Assembly: GCF_900184245.1 (NCBI RefSeq)
Contig: NZ_FXXB01000008.1
Span: forward strand, 1,689,883-1,753,882
DNA length: 64,000 nucleotides
Direction: 5' to 3'
Source: Brachybacterium massiliense
GTDB taxonomy: Bacteria > Actinomycetota > Actinomycetes > Actinomycetales > Dermabacteraceae
The position numbers were made by a program, and so were the translations under genes. Numbering within the stretch: the stretch's first letter is position 1; each line of letters opens with the position of its first letter. Of the stretch, positions 25,830 through 33,686 are shown piece after piece. The notes beneath the pieces were generated by a model. It had not been told where the DNA came from, searched no databases, and was given only the letters and a program-made list of their open reading frames with translations.

Positions 25830-27068
25830 ATGGCCATCGAACGCATCGACGTGAACGTCACCAGCCCCGGCCGCAACTTCGTGACCGTCACGGTCACCAC
25901 GACCGACGGCGTCACCGGTCTCGGCGACGGCACTCTCAACGGGCGCGAGCTGTCGGTGGTCTCCTACCTGCGAGACCATGTCGCCCCCACCCTCATCGGG
26001 CGTGACGAGTCGCAGATCGAATCGATCTGGCAGTACCTCTACCGCGGCCCCTACTGGCGGCGCGGGCCGGTCACCATGAGCGCGATCGCCGCGATCGACA
26101 TGGCGCTGTGGGACATCGCCGCGAAGAAGGCCGGGGTGCCGCTGTACAAGCTGCTCGGCGGTGCCTCCCGCACCGGTCTGCTCGCCTACGCCCACGCCTC
26201 CGGCACCACCCTCGAGCGCCTGAACGAGGCGATCCACGGCTACGTCGAGGAGGGCTTCGGCGCGGTGCGGATCCAGGCGGGCGTGCCGGGGCTCGACCAG
26301 ATCTACGGCGTCCACGACGCAGCCCCCGGCGGGACGTACGAGTACGAGCCGGCCGGCCGCACCGCGGCAGGAGCGTCGATGCGGCCGACGGAGGAGGTCT
26401 GGGACACCCGTGCCTACCTCCGCCACCTGCCCACCGTGTTCGAAGGCGTGCGCGAGGAGTTCGGCCCCGCGCTGCGTCTGCTGCACGACGGCCACCACCG
26501 CATGAGCCCGATCGAGGCGGCGCGCCTGGCCAAGGACATCGAGCCCTACGACCCGTTCTGGCTCGAGGACTGCACCCCCGGCGAGGACCAGGCCGTGCTG
26601 CGCCTGGTGCGCCAGCACTCGGTGACCCCGCTCGCGATCGGCGAGGTGTTCAACTCCGTCCACGACTACCAACAGCTGATCACCGAGCGGCTGATCGACT
26701 ACGTGCGCTCCTCCGCCACCCACGCCGGTGGCATCACGGGACTGCGCCAGATCATGACCTTCGCCGGGATCTACGGGATCCGTTCCGGCTTCCACGGCCC
26801 CACGGACGTCTCGCCGGTGGGCATGGCCGCGAACCTGCACCTGGGGCTCGCGATCCACAACTTCGGCATCCAGGAGTACATGCCCCACTCCGAGACCACG
26901 AAGTCCGTGTTCCGCACCAGCTACCGATTCGAGGAGGGCCTGCTGCATCCGGGTGAGGCCCCGGGCCTGGGCGTCGAGCTCGACGAGGAGGCCGCGGCCG
27001 CGCACGAGTACCAGCCTGCCTACCTGCCGGTGAACCGCCTGCGCGACGGGTCTGTGCACGACTGGTGA
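25830..27068 (+). CDS. Mannonate dehydratase-family enzyme, GC-rich paralogue
   Basis: A 412-residue paralogue of the enzyme at 23347, with all family residues ([57 protein letters not shown]). It also has Pro in the HGPxD motif. An insertion near residues 160-185 ([20 protein letters not shown]) distinguishes it. Its codon use is strongly GC-biased like the host genes at both ends of the window and unlike the genes directly on each side, so it is probably native or from a different source. Its own dyad upstream suggests independent regulation. Reaction expected: D-mannonate or D-gluconate to 2-keto-3-deoxygluconate. Confidence 0.87.
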   Translation: MAIERIDVNVTSPGRNFVTVTVTTTDGVTGLGDGTLNGRELSVVSYLRDHVAPTLIGRDESQIESIWQYLYRGPYWRRGPVTMSAIAAIDMALWDIAAKKAGVPLYKLLGGASRTGLLAYAHASGTTLERLNEAIHGYVEEGFGAVRIQAGVPGLDQIYGVHDAAPGGTYEYEPAGRTAAGASMRPTEEVWDTRAYLRHLPTVFEGVREEFGPALRLLHDGHHRMSPIEAARLAKDIEPYDPFWLEDCTPGEDQAVLRLVRQHSVTPLAIGEVFNSVHDYQQLITERLIDYVRSSATHAGGITGLRQIMTFAGIYGIRSGFHGPTDVSPVGMAANLHLGLAIHNFGIQEYMPHSETTKSVFRTSYRFEEGLLHPGEAPGLGVELDEEAAAAHEYQPAYLPVNRLRDGSVHDW

Positions 27069-27373
27069 GCGGCGCGATAAGACGTGCCGAGCCCGCTGCG
27101 AATCGGCCGGTTGCTCCTTGGTCTTTCGAGGTCGGCGGGGATGTAGGCAGTGACTTATGATCGCTATTTATTCATTGCGTAACGCCGGCAATTGGTGAGA
27201 TGGTCGCGGTCGATAATTGGAAATAGAGCGGAAGCAAATGGGGGTCACTTAAGTTCTGCGTTCGGCAGTGGTGAACTGCTAGTCGATCCCGACGAAGTCG
27301 ACTACATGCCCCGTGCACTAGCGCCCGTTCTCCGCCAGACGAAGTGTCTCAGTCCCGCCAGGAGCCCTTAACC
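27069..27373. promoter_or_regulatory. AT-rich spacer before the aldolase-dehydratase pair
   Basis: This 305-bp stretch has no gene. 27150-27260 is unusually AT-rich for the window, as a promoter region would be; GATAAT at 27210-27215 could be a -10 hexamer but no -35 is convincing. An inverted repeat TAGTCGA-N11-TCGACTA lies at 27280-27304 in the probable leader, 70 bases before the aldolase start. The border between GC-rich (25830-27068) and GC-poorer DNA falls here. Confidence 0.4.
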
Positions 27374-28006
27374 ATGTCCACTTCACAAGCCGCCGGTTTA
27401 GTTGCGATTCTTCGCGGAATCACGCCTGTCGAGGCGCCGGCTATTGGAGAAGCTCTCTACGACGCCGGGTTTCGACGTATCGAGGTGCCCCTGAATTCCC
27501 CGAATCCCCTCGAATCCATCCGTCTGCTCGCTGAGCTTCTCCCTTGTCACACGCTGATCGGGGCCGGAACCGTCGTCGATCCGGCTGATGTCGATCGTGT
27601 CCACCAGGCTGGAGGGAAGCTCGTCATCGCCCCAAACACCGACCCCGAGGTCATTGCAAGGACCCTCGCACTCGGCATGGAGCCGTACCCTGGGGCCGCC
27701 ACTGCCACGGAAGTTTTCTCCGCCCTGAGTTCTGGCGCCCGGACTGTGAAGGTATTTCCGGCTCCCAGCGTGGGCATCGCCGGCATGAAGGCTTGGGCGG
27801 CGACCGTCCCCGAAGGGACGCAGTTCCTTCCCGTTGGTGGGATCGATGCCGAGACCCTGCCTGCTTGGCTCGCCGCCGGGGCCACCGGGGCCGGCATCGG
27901 CACCAACTTGTACACCCCTGGACGGAGCGCCGACGAGGTGCGGCTTGAAGCCGGCTCATTGCAGCGGATCTGGGCTAGCCAGTACGTCGGGGAGGTCGCC
28001 CCATGA
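27374..28006 (+). CDS. dgoA: 2-dehydro-3-deoxy-6-phosphogalactonate aldolase
   Basis: A 210-residue class I aldolase of the KHG/KDPG family. The start of the barrel (LVAILRGITPVEAPAIGEAL) and RIEVPLNSPNPLESI match DgoA more closely than Eda. The Schiff-base Lys is in ARTVKVFPAPS and the phosphate-binding region is LPVGGID. It cleaves 2-keto-3-deoxy-6-phosphogalactonate (or the gluconate epimer) into pyruvate and glyceraldehyde 3-phosphate. AGGAG lies ten bases before ATG 27374; a longer frame from 27344 has no such signal. Its stop overlaps the next start (ATGA), so it is cotranscribed with the galactonate dehydratase. Confidence 0.88.
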   Translation: MSTSQAAGLVAILRGITPVEAPAIGEALYDAGFRRIEVPLNSPNPLESIRLLAELLPCHTLIGAGTVVDPADVDRVHQAGGKLVIAPNTDPEVIARTLALGMEPYPGAATATEVFSALSSGARTVKVFPAPSVGIAGMKAWAATVPEGTQFLPVGGIDAETLPAWLAAGATGAGIGTNLYTPGRSADEVRLEAGSLQRIWASQYVGEVAP

Positions 28007-29151
28007 AGATCAGTTCAGTCAACACCTACCAAGTCCCACCCCGGTGGGCGTTCGTGAAGATCGAGACTGACGAGGGTATCGTCGGGTGGGGAGAGCCCGT
28101 AATTGAGGGGCGTGCCGCGACGGTGTGCACTGCGGTCGAGGAGCTGTCCGACTATCTGATCGGTCAGGACCCAGCGAATATCGAAGACCTCTGGACCGTC
28201 ATGTACCGCGGTGGCTTCTACCGCGGTGGGCCGATTCTTATGAGCGCGATTTCAGGAATCGATCAGGCGCTCTGGGATATCAAGGGGAAGGCGTGCGGCT
28301 TGCCCGTCCACCAGCTACTCGGGGGGCGGGTCCGTGACCGTATCAGTGTCTACTCCTGGATCGGCGGCGACCGGCCCAGCGAGACCGCGAAGCAGGCGCA
28401 GGACGCAGTTGCGCGTGGGTTCTCGGCAGTGAAGATGAACGGAACTGACGAGATCCAGTTCATCGACTCTTGGGACAAGGTTGCGAGAGCGATCGACAAT
28501 GTTGCGACGGTCCGTGGGGCGATTGGTGACGAAATCGGCATTGCGGTGGACTTTCATGGCCGGGTGCACGCGCCGATGGCCAAGGTGCTTATCCGCGAGC
28601 TCGAGCCACTCCACCTGATGTTTATTGAGGAGCCCGTCCTCAGCGAGAACCTCGATGCCGTGGTTGATACCCTCCGTGCGACTCCTACCCCGATCGCCCT
28701 GGGCGAGAGGTTGTTTACCCGGTGGGATTTCAAGAGTATCTTGTCCACCGGCGCAGTGAACATTATCCAGCCAGATCCCTGTCATAGTGGCGGCATCACT
28801 GAGACCCGAAAGATCGCTGCTATGGCAGAGGCGCATGACGTCGCTCTGGCTCTTCATTGCCCACTCGGTCCGGTTGCCTTGGCCACCTGTCTTCAGATCG
28901 ACGCAGGAGCCTACAATGCTTTCATTCAAGAGCAGAGTCTCGGAATTCATTACAACGACGACAATGATTTGCTCGACTATGTTGTCGATCGTTCCGTCTT
29001 CGAGTACGTCGACGGCATGGTCAAGATTCCGACGGGTCCGGGCCTCGGTGTCCAGATTGATGAGGATTACCTAAAGGGGCGTGCGGCCTTGGGTCACCGT
29101 TGGCGAAATCCGATCTGGCGCCACCGTGATGGGTCGCTCTCTGAATGGTGA
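28003..29151 (+). CDS. dgoD: D-galactonate dehydratase
   Basis: A 382-residue enolase-superfamily enzyme close to DgoD. It has IAVDFHGRVHAPMAK (Asp ligand and catalytic His), LMFIEEPVLSEN (Glu), ALGERLFTRWDF (Glu), LALHCPLGPVALAT (catalytic His in the HCPLGP form) and a C-terminal NPIWRHRDGSLSEW. It converts D-galactonate to 2-keto-3-deoxygalactonate, which after phosphorylation is the substrate of the adjacent aldolase. Start ATG 28003 overlaps the dgoA stop. Downstream, AAAGCGCTTT (29151-29160) is a LacI-type dyad whose gene seems to have been displaced by the IS30 element. Confidence 0.88.
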   Translation: MKISSVNTYQVPPRWAFVKIETDEGIVGWGEPVIEGRAATVCTAVEELSDYLIGQDPANIEDLWTVMYRGGFYRGGPILMSAISGIDQALWDIKGKACGLPVHQLLGGRVRDRISVYSWIGGDRPSETAKQAQDAVARGFSAVKMNGTDEIQFIDSWDKVARAIDNVATVRGAIGDEIGIAVDFHGRVHAPMAKVLIRELEPLHLMFIEEPVLSENLDAVVDTLRATPTPIALGERLFTRWDFKSILSTGAVNIIQPDPCHSGGITETRKIAAMAEAHDVALALHCPLGPVALATCLQIDAGAYNAFIQEQSLGIHYNDDNDLLDYVVDRSVFEYVDGMVKIPTGPGLGVQIDEDYLKGRAALGHRWRNPIWRHRDGSLSEW

Positions 29152-29225
29152 AAGCGCTTTGGTCCCACTCCAATTCGAACATCCATCTGCATAGTCGTCA
29201 AGATGCATTGCGACCCGATGCAAAG

Positions 29226-30331
29226 GGTGGTGTCATAGCGTCGTAGCAACACTCCCGGTCGGTGGGGGTATCGACGGGTGAGGGTGCTGATGGCGCGGGT
29301 GGGGTTGTCGTTTGGTGAGCGGTCGGAGATTTCCACCGCGTCGAAGGCAGGGTGGGGCGTACGGAGAATCGCTCGTCACCTGGGCCGATGTCCGTCGGTA
29401 GTCTCGCGGGAGATCCGGCGGAACACGACGAAGACCCGCGGTTATCAGGCCGTAACCGCGGACGTGGCCGCGCAGCGTCGCCGGGCGCGTCCGCAGCAGC
29501 GGAAGGTCGCCAGAGATCCGGTGCTGCAGGCGAGGGTGGAGGCGGATCTGGCCGCGTCGTGGACGCCGAACGAGATCGCGGGTCGCTTGCGTCTGGAAGC
29601 CGCAGACCCGACTGTTGGCCGTATGGCGAACTCACCCGACGCGCAGGGCCGCACTGTCTCCGGCGAAGCGATCTACCAGTACATCTACGCCATCCCCAAA
29701 GGCGAGCTCGCCCGGCGCGGCATCTTCCTGCAGTCCAAGCGCACTCGGCGCAAGCCCCGCACGACCGGCCGGTCTCGGGGCGGGCCGATCGTGGGGATGG
29801 TGCCGCTGAGCGAGCGGGGCGAGGACGCCGCTGAGCGACGCGTGCCCGGGCACTGGGAGGGCGACCTGATCATCGGGAAGAACGGCACCTCATGCGCGGC
29901 AACGCTGGTGGAGCGGATGAGCGGGTTCACCGGCCTGCTGGCCCTGCCCTCGAAGCACGCCGAGACGACGGCGGACGCGGTCATTGAGTACTTCAACGAG
30001 CTGCCCGAGATGATGCGAGCCTCGCTGGCCTGGGACCAGGGCAGCGAAATGGCTCAGCACGCGAAGGTCTCCCTGGCCACGTCGATGCCGGTCTACTTCG
30101 CCGACCCTCACTCCCCGTGGCAGCGACCGTCCAACGAGAACACCAACCGGCTCTACCGCGAGTACTTGCCCAAGGGAACCGCGATCCCCGATCACCAGCC
30201 CTACCTCACCACGATCGCGGAGGAGATCAACAACCGTCCCCGCCGCCGGCTCGGCTTCCTGACACCGACAGAATCATTCACTCGACTACTGGCCGGCGAG
30301 CCCCATGTTGCTTCGACGCTTTGACACCACC
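29226..30331. mobile_element. IS30-family insertion sequence with 3-bp target duplication
   Basis: The 1106-bp element has 26-bp inverted repeats: left GGTGGTGTCATAGCGTCGTA and right, on the other strand from 30331, GGTGGTGTCAAAGCGTCGAA; both continue GCAACA. Two mismatches only. AAG flanks both sides (29223-29225 and 30332-30334), a target duplication. It encodes one intact transposase. It separates the sugar-acid dehydratases from the KDG kinase/aldolase genes. Confidence 0.93.
29278..30324 (+). CDS. IS30-family transposase
   Basis: A 348-residue intact transposase. The N-terminal helix-turn-helix is RRIARHLGRCPSVVSREIRR, followed by the DDE domain: GHWEGDLIIGKNGTS (first Asp), RASLAWDQGSEMAQH (second Asp) and PSNENTNRLYREYLPKGTAI (Glu region). 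The C-terminal INNRPRRRLGFLTPTESF is conserved in IS30. GTG 29278 is used; ATG 29290 or 29293 could also serve. No lesion is visible, so this is the only transposase in the window that looks active. Confidence 0.92.
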   Translation: MRVLMARVGLSFGERSEISTASKAGWGVRRIARHLGRCPSVVSREIRRNTTKTRGYQAVTADVAAQRRRARPQQRKVARDPVLQARVEADLAASWTPNEIAGRLRLEAADPTVGRMANSPDAQGRTVSGEAIYQYIYAIPKGELARRGIFLQSKRTRRKPRTTGRSRGGPIVGMVPLSERGEDAAERRVPGHWEGDLIIGKNGTSCAATLVERMSGFTGLLALPSKHAETTADAVIEYFNELPEMMRASLAWDQGSEMAQHAKVSLATSMPVYFADPHSPWQRPSNENTNRLYREYLPKGTAIPDHQPYLTTIAEEINNRPRRRLGFLTPTESFTRLLAGEPHVASTL

Positions 30332-30404
30332 AAGGCCTGTGGTGGGGGCGCGACCCGGCGTCCGATGAGATTCGGGCCGCGACTTTCGTGATGTGGATGG
30401 GGCG

Positions 30405-31367
30405 TTAGCGCGAGACGGGATCCGAAACTCCGCCGGTCAGAAGTGCGTCCAGATCGATCCGCCGCGGAGCATCCTCCCAATCACTGGGAGTTGTGCAGGC
30501 TGCAGCCCCGCAGGCATTCGCTCTTCTCAATCGTGTGGGGACATCGAGCCCGTCCAGCTGCGCGCTGAGGTAGCCGGCGACAAATGCGTCTCCCGCGCCC
30601 ACGGTGTCAACCACGTCCACCGCGCGCCCGGGCGCCTCATAGAGCCGCCCGTTAGCGAGGGCGGACGCCCCATCGGCCCCGAGTTTCACGACCACCTGTC
30701 GCCCCTCTGCTGCGAGTGCTTCGAGGAGGCTGTGGGGGGAGGACTCGTCGGCCTCTGGTGCGAGTATCGAAAGCTCTTCCGTGCCGCCGAAGAGCAGGTC
30801 TACTTGCCCAAGCACGTCGCCCAATAGCTGTGCCAAGCGTTCCCGTGAGCCGAGCCGGGAGCGGTAGTTCACGTCCAGGCTGACCTGCACGCCAGCCGCC
30901 GCCGCGCGCCGGACCGCAGCGACCACGGTGGCGTGTGCACTCGCTGAGAGGAGCGAAGTGATTCCGCTGATGTGCAGGATGCGCGCCTGCTCGATCAAGC
31001 CTTCGGGGAGATGGGAGGGCTCGAGTGCGGACGCGGCCGATCCTGCCCGGTAGTAATCAACCCGTGTGCTCGTGACGTTGGGTCGAGATTTGATCATCAG
31101 TCCCGTCGGACGCTTCGGATCGAAGTCGCAATGCACCTCGACTCCTTCGGCCCGGATTTCGCGCACCACCCGCTGTCCTAGCGGATCGTCGCCCACCCGG
31201 CTGATCCAGGCGGTGGGCACCTCGAGCCGGCGTAGCCCGATCGCGAGGTTCGATTCCGCTCCGCCCAGGGAGATGTCCATTGAGGGCAGGTGGGCGAGGG
31301 AGCCGATGGTACCGCTGCGCATCATTGCCATCGTCTCGCCGACCGTCACGACTTGCAGTGTGCTCAC
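30405..31367 (-). CDS. kdgK: 2-keto-3-deoxygluconate kinase (PfkB family)
   Basis: A 320-residue ribokinase-family kinase. The N-terminal sugar-binding segment is VVTVGETMAMMRSG and GGAESNLAIGLRRLEVPTAW, and the C-terminal signature VDTVGAGDAFVAGYLSAQL holds the catalytic Asp and anion hole. The GETM start and length fit 2-keto-3-deoxygluconate/galactonate kinases. It phosphorylates the keto-deoxy acid made by the dehydratases for the aldolase. GTG 31367 overlaps the aldolase stop (GTGA) and has GGAGGAGGGA upstream, so it is the second gene of a leftward pair. The reading frame is open far upstream, but that part is not homologous. Confidence 0.85.
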   Translation of the reverse strand: MSTLQVVTVGETMAMMRSGTIGSLAHLPSMDISLGGAESNLAIGLRRLEVPTAWISRVGDDPLGQRVVREIRAEGVEVHCDFDPKRPTGLMIKSRPNVTSTRVDYYRAGSAASALEPSHLPEGLIEQARILHISGITSLLSASAHATVVAAVRRAAAAGVQVSLDVNYRSRLGSRERLAQLLGDVLGQVDLLFGGTEELSILAPEADESSPHSLLEALAAEGRQVVVKLGADGASALANGRLYEAPGRAVDVVDTVGAGDAFVAGYLSAQLDGLDVPTRLRRANACGAAACTTPSDWEDAPRRIDLDALLTGGVSDPVSR

Positions 31368-32017
31368 GCTCCCTCCTCCCGAGTGGTCACGCCCACGAAC
31401 TGCACGGCCCGCTCGGCCAGCTCCTCGAGGCTGCCGCCCCTGAGCGCATCGCCCAGCAGCGGCCCGCCCACGGATACCGCCTCGGCCCCCGCCTGCAGCC
31501 ACGCCCGGGCCGCCTCGAGGTCCACCCCGCCCGAGGGGATCACGCGGATCCCGGGGAAGGGCCCGCGCAGATCCTTGACATACCCGGGCCCCACCACGGA
31601 GGCGGGGAACACCTTGACCGCCGCGGCACCCGCCGCCCATCCCGCGTGCAGCTCGCTCGGGGTGAGGCCGCCGGGCACGATCGGGATCCCGGCGTCGGCC
31701 GCCGCCTCGAGGAGGTCGGCGCGAGTGATCGGGGTGACGATGTAGTGCGCGCCGCGCTCGGCGGCGATCCGCAGATCCTCCGGGGCGGTGACGGTGCCGA
31801 CGCCGATGTCCAGGCGCTCCCCGAAGCTCTCGAGCAGTGCGGGCAGCTCATCGAGCGTGCCCGGGGTGGACAGCGTCAGCTCCACCGAGCGGATCCCGGC
31901 GCCCGCGAGGGTCTCGAGCACGGGGGCGTACTGGTCGGCGCGCTCGCCGCGGATCACCACGATCAGGCGCGCGGCGGCGGTGCGCTCGGGAAGCTGGGGG
32001 CGGGAGTCGACGGCCAT
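31364..32017 (-). CDS. eda: KDPG/KHG aldolase
   Basis: A 217-residue class I aldolase. RLIVVIRGERADQYAPVLET starts the barrel, SVELTLSTPG carries the catalytic Glu region, and AAAVKVFPASVVGPGYVKDL has the Schiff-base Lys. It splits 2-keto-3-deoxy-6-phosphogluconate into pyruvate and glyceraldehyde 3-phosphate, and some members also take the galacto epimer. AGGAG lies upstream of ATG 32017. It is followed by and coupled to the PfkB kinase, giving the lower Entner-Doudoroff branch that the sugar-acid island needs. Codon use is GC-rich like the core genome, unlike dgoA. An operator-like dyad is at 32086-32101. Confidence 0.88.
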   Translation of the reverse strand: MAVDSRPQLPERTAAARLIVVIRGERADQYAPVLETLAGAGIRSVELTLSTPGTLDELPALLESFGERLDIGVGTVTAPEDLRIAAERGAHYIVTPITRADLLEAAADAGIPIVPGGLTPSELHAGWAAGAAAVKVFPASVVGPGYVKDLRGPFPGIRVIPSGGVDLEAARAWLQAGAEAVSVGGPLLGDALRGGSLEELAERAVQFVGVTTREEGA

Positions 32018-32085
32018 GGCGGGGCTCCTGTGGGCTCGGCGGGTACGGGGCGACGGAGAGATCCGACGCCGATAGTTTCGCGATA

Positions 32086-32101
32086 CGGAACGATAGTTCC
32101 G
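32086..32101. promoter_or_regulatory. Operator-like dyad between eda and mgtE
   Basis: CGGAAC-GATA-GTTCCG is a perfect 6-4-6 dyad, flanked by a further GTTTCGCGATACGGAAC (32075-32091) that shares one arm, so two overlapping dyads are present. GTTCCG/CGGAAC arms are typical of IclR-type operators in actinobacteria. It sits 69 bases upstream of the eda start and about 80 bases before mgtE; eda is the likelier target. Confidence 0.55.
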
Positions 32102-32182
32102 CTATGCGTGACATTGTATCTGTCCGGGCCCCTCCGAACACCTGCGGGGGCCAGAAAGAGGCCTGTCGGACAGAATGGTTCC

Positions 32183-33541
32183 GTGACCCCCGCGAGCGCC
32201 ACCATCGACACCGTCCTGGCCCTCCTGCGCCGTGAGACGCAGGGCGAGGCCCAGCTCGAGCAGCTCGCCCTCGAAGCGCAGACCCTGCCCACCCCGGAGC
32301 TCGTCTACCTCGTCGAGACCCGCCCCGCCACCGAGGCCGCCCTGCTGTTCCGGGTGCTCGGCAAGGCCAGCGCGTTGGCCGTGTTCGAGGCACTGCCGGC
32401 CCACCACCAGGCCGAGCTGATCTCCGCGCTGCGCACTCAGCAGGTCGCCGACATCATCGGCGATCTCGACCCCGACGACCGCGCCTCCCTGTTCGACGAG
32501 CTGCCCGCCTCGGTCGCCGAGCGTCTGATGCGCGGCCTGGACGCCGACGAGCGCGCCATGACCACCGCCGTGCTCGGCTATCCGCGCCACGCCATCGGCC
32601 GCTACATGTCCCCCGAGGTGCTCACCCTCGACCCGCACCTCACGGTGCGCGAGGCGCGCGCCCACGTGCGAGCGCACGCCGAGGAGGCCGAGACGATCTA
32701 CCTCCTGCCCGTCGTGGACCGCTCCCGCGTGCTGCTCGGTGTGGTGGGTCTGCGCCGGCTGCTCGTGGCCGACGAGGACGTCCTCGTGGCCGACCTCGCC
32801 CACGACGCCGTCCACGCCGCGGCGACCGACGGCAGGGAGGAGGCCGCCCGCCGATTCTTCGCCGCGAAGCTGCTGGCCATGCCCATCGTCGACGGCGAGG
32901 GTCGCCTGGTGGGGATCGTGACCGTCGACGACGCAGTGGACATCATCGAACGCGAGAACGCCGAGGACTCCGCCCGCGCCAGCGGCTCCGAGCCCCTGCC
33001 GCGCGCCTACCTCTCCACGCCGATCCTGCGCGTGGTGCGCAGTCGGATCGTGTGGCTGCTGGTACTCGCCATCTCCGCGATCCTCACCGTGCAGGTGCTC
33101 GAGGTGTTCGAGGACCGCCTCGACCAGGTGGTGATCCTGGCGCTGTTCATCCCGCTGCTGACCGGCACCGGCGGCAACACCGGCAACCAGGCCGCCACCA
33201 CCGTGACCCGCGCCCTCGCCGTGGGCGAGGTGCGCGTGCGCGACCTGCCCCGTGTGGTGTGGCGGGAGCTGCGGGTGGGCACCGTGCTCGGCGCGGTGCT
33301 CGGCTCGCTGGGATTCGTCGTCGCCGGGCTCGTCTACGGGCTCTCCATCGGCGCGGTGATCGGGCTGACGCTGCTGTCCATCTGCGCGATGGCGGCGATC
33401 GTGGGCGGCATGATGCCGCTCATCGCGAGGCGGGTGGGAGCGGACCCGGCCGTGTTCTCCAACCCCTTCATCTCCACCTTCTGCGATGCCACCGGGCTGA
33501 TCATCTACTTCTCGATCGCCACGGCTGTGCTGGGGCTCTGA
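32183..33541 (+). CDS. mgtE: Magnesium transporter MgtE
   Basis: A 452-residue Mg2+ channel/transporter. The cytoplasmic MgtE N domain (HHQAELISALRTQQVADIIG and LDPDDRASLFDELP) is followed by two CBS domains (YMSPEVLTLDPHLTVREA and MPIVDGEGRLVGIVTVDDAV). Then come five membrane helices that include the pore motif TGTGGNTGNQAATTVTRALA. The GTG start at 32183 lacks a Shine-Dalgarno; CAGAAT at 32171-32176 could be the -10 of a leaderless transcript. No M-box-like structure is possible in so short a leader. It is unrelated in function to the sugar genes on each side. Confidence 0.93.
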   Translation: MTPASATIDTVLALLRRETQGEAQLEQLALEAQTLPTPELVYLVETRPATEAALLFRVLGKASALAVFEALPAHHQAELISALRTQQVADIIGDLDPDDRASLFDELPASVAERLMRGLDADERAMTTAVLGYPRHAIGRYMSPEVLTLDPHLTVREARAHVRAHAEEAETIYLLPVVDRSRVLLGVVGLRRLLVADEDVLVADLAHDAVHAAATDGREEAARRFFAAKLLAMPIVDGEGRLVGIVTVDDAVDIIERENAEDSARASGSEPLPRAYLSTPILRVVRSRIVWLLVLAISAILTVQVLEVFEDRLDQVVILALFIPLLTGTGGNTGNQAATTVTRALAVGEVRVRDLPRVVWRELRVGTVLGAVLGSLGFVVAGLVYGLSIGAVIGLTLLSICAMAAIVGGMMPLIARRVGADPAVFSNPFISTFCDATGLIIYFSIATAVLGL

Positions 33542-33618
33542 GGCTCGGATTCCTTCTGCGCCGACGGGCGGATGCTTGACGCCTCTCGGACTGCGCCGCA
33601 TACTTGCGGGCAACTTGC

Positions 33619-33636
33619 TGTCGAAGCGCTTCGACA
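33619..33636. promoter_or_regulatory. Perfect 18-bp LacI-type operator upstream of yicI
   Basis: TGTCGAAGCGCTTCGACA is a perfect palindrome with the GAAGCGCTTC core typical of LacI-family operators. It lies about 50 bases before the alpha-xylosidase start at 33687. Its spacing differs from the GAAA-N(1-2)-TTTC sites elsewhere in the window, so a different LacI protein may bind it. Confidence 0.75.
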
Positions 33637-33686
33637 ATGATGGCGCACCGAGGCTCCCCACCCCTGAGCAGAAAGGAGCGCCGACC

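Noticed and set aside
18632..29151. Integrative element with attachment sites spanning the sugar-acid island
   Set aside because: No integrase, tRNA gene or flanking direct repeat was found. The left border is an IS deletion junction and the right border is an IS30 insertion, so IS-mediated assembly is the better explanation.
32102..32182. Mg2+ riboswitch (M-box) upstream of mgtE
   Set aside because: The leader between the dyad and the GTG is only about 80 bases and the start looks leaderless. No M-box-like pairing is visible.
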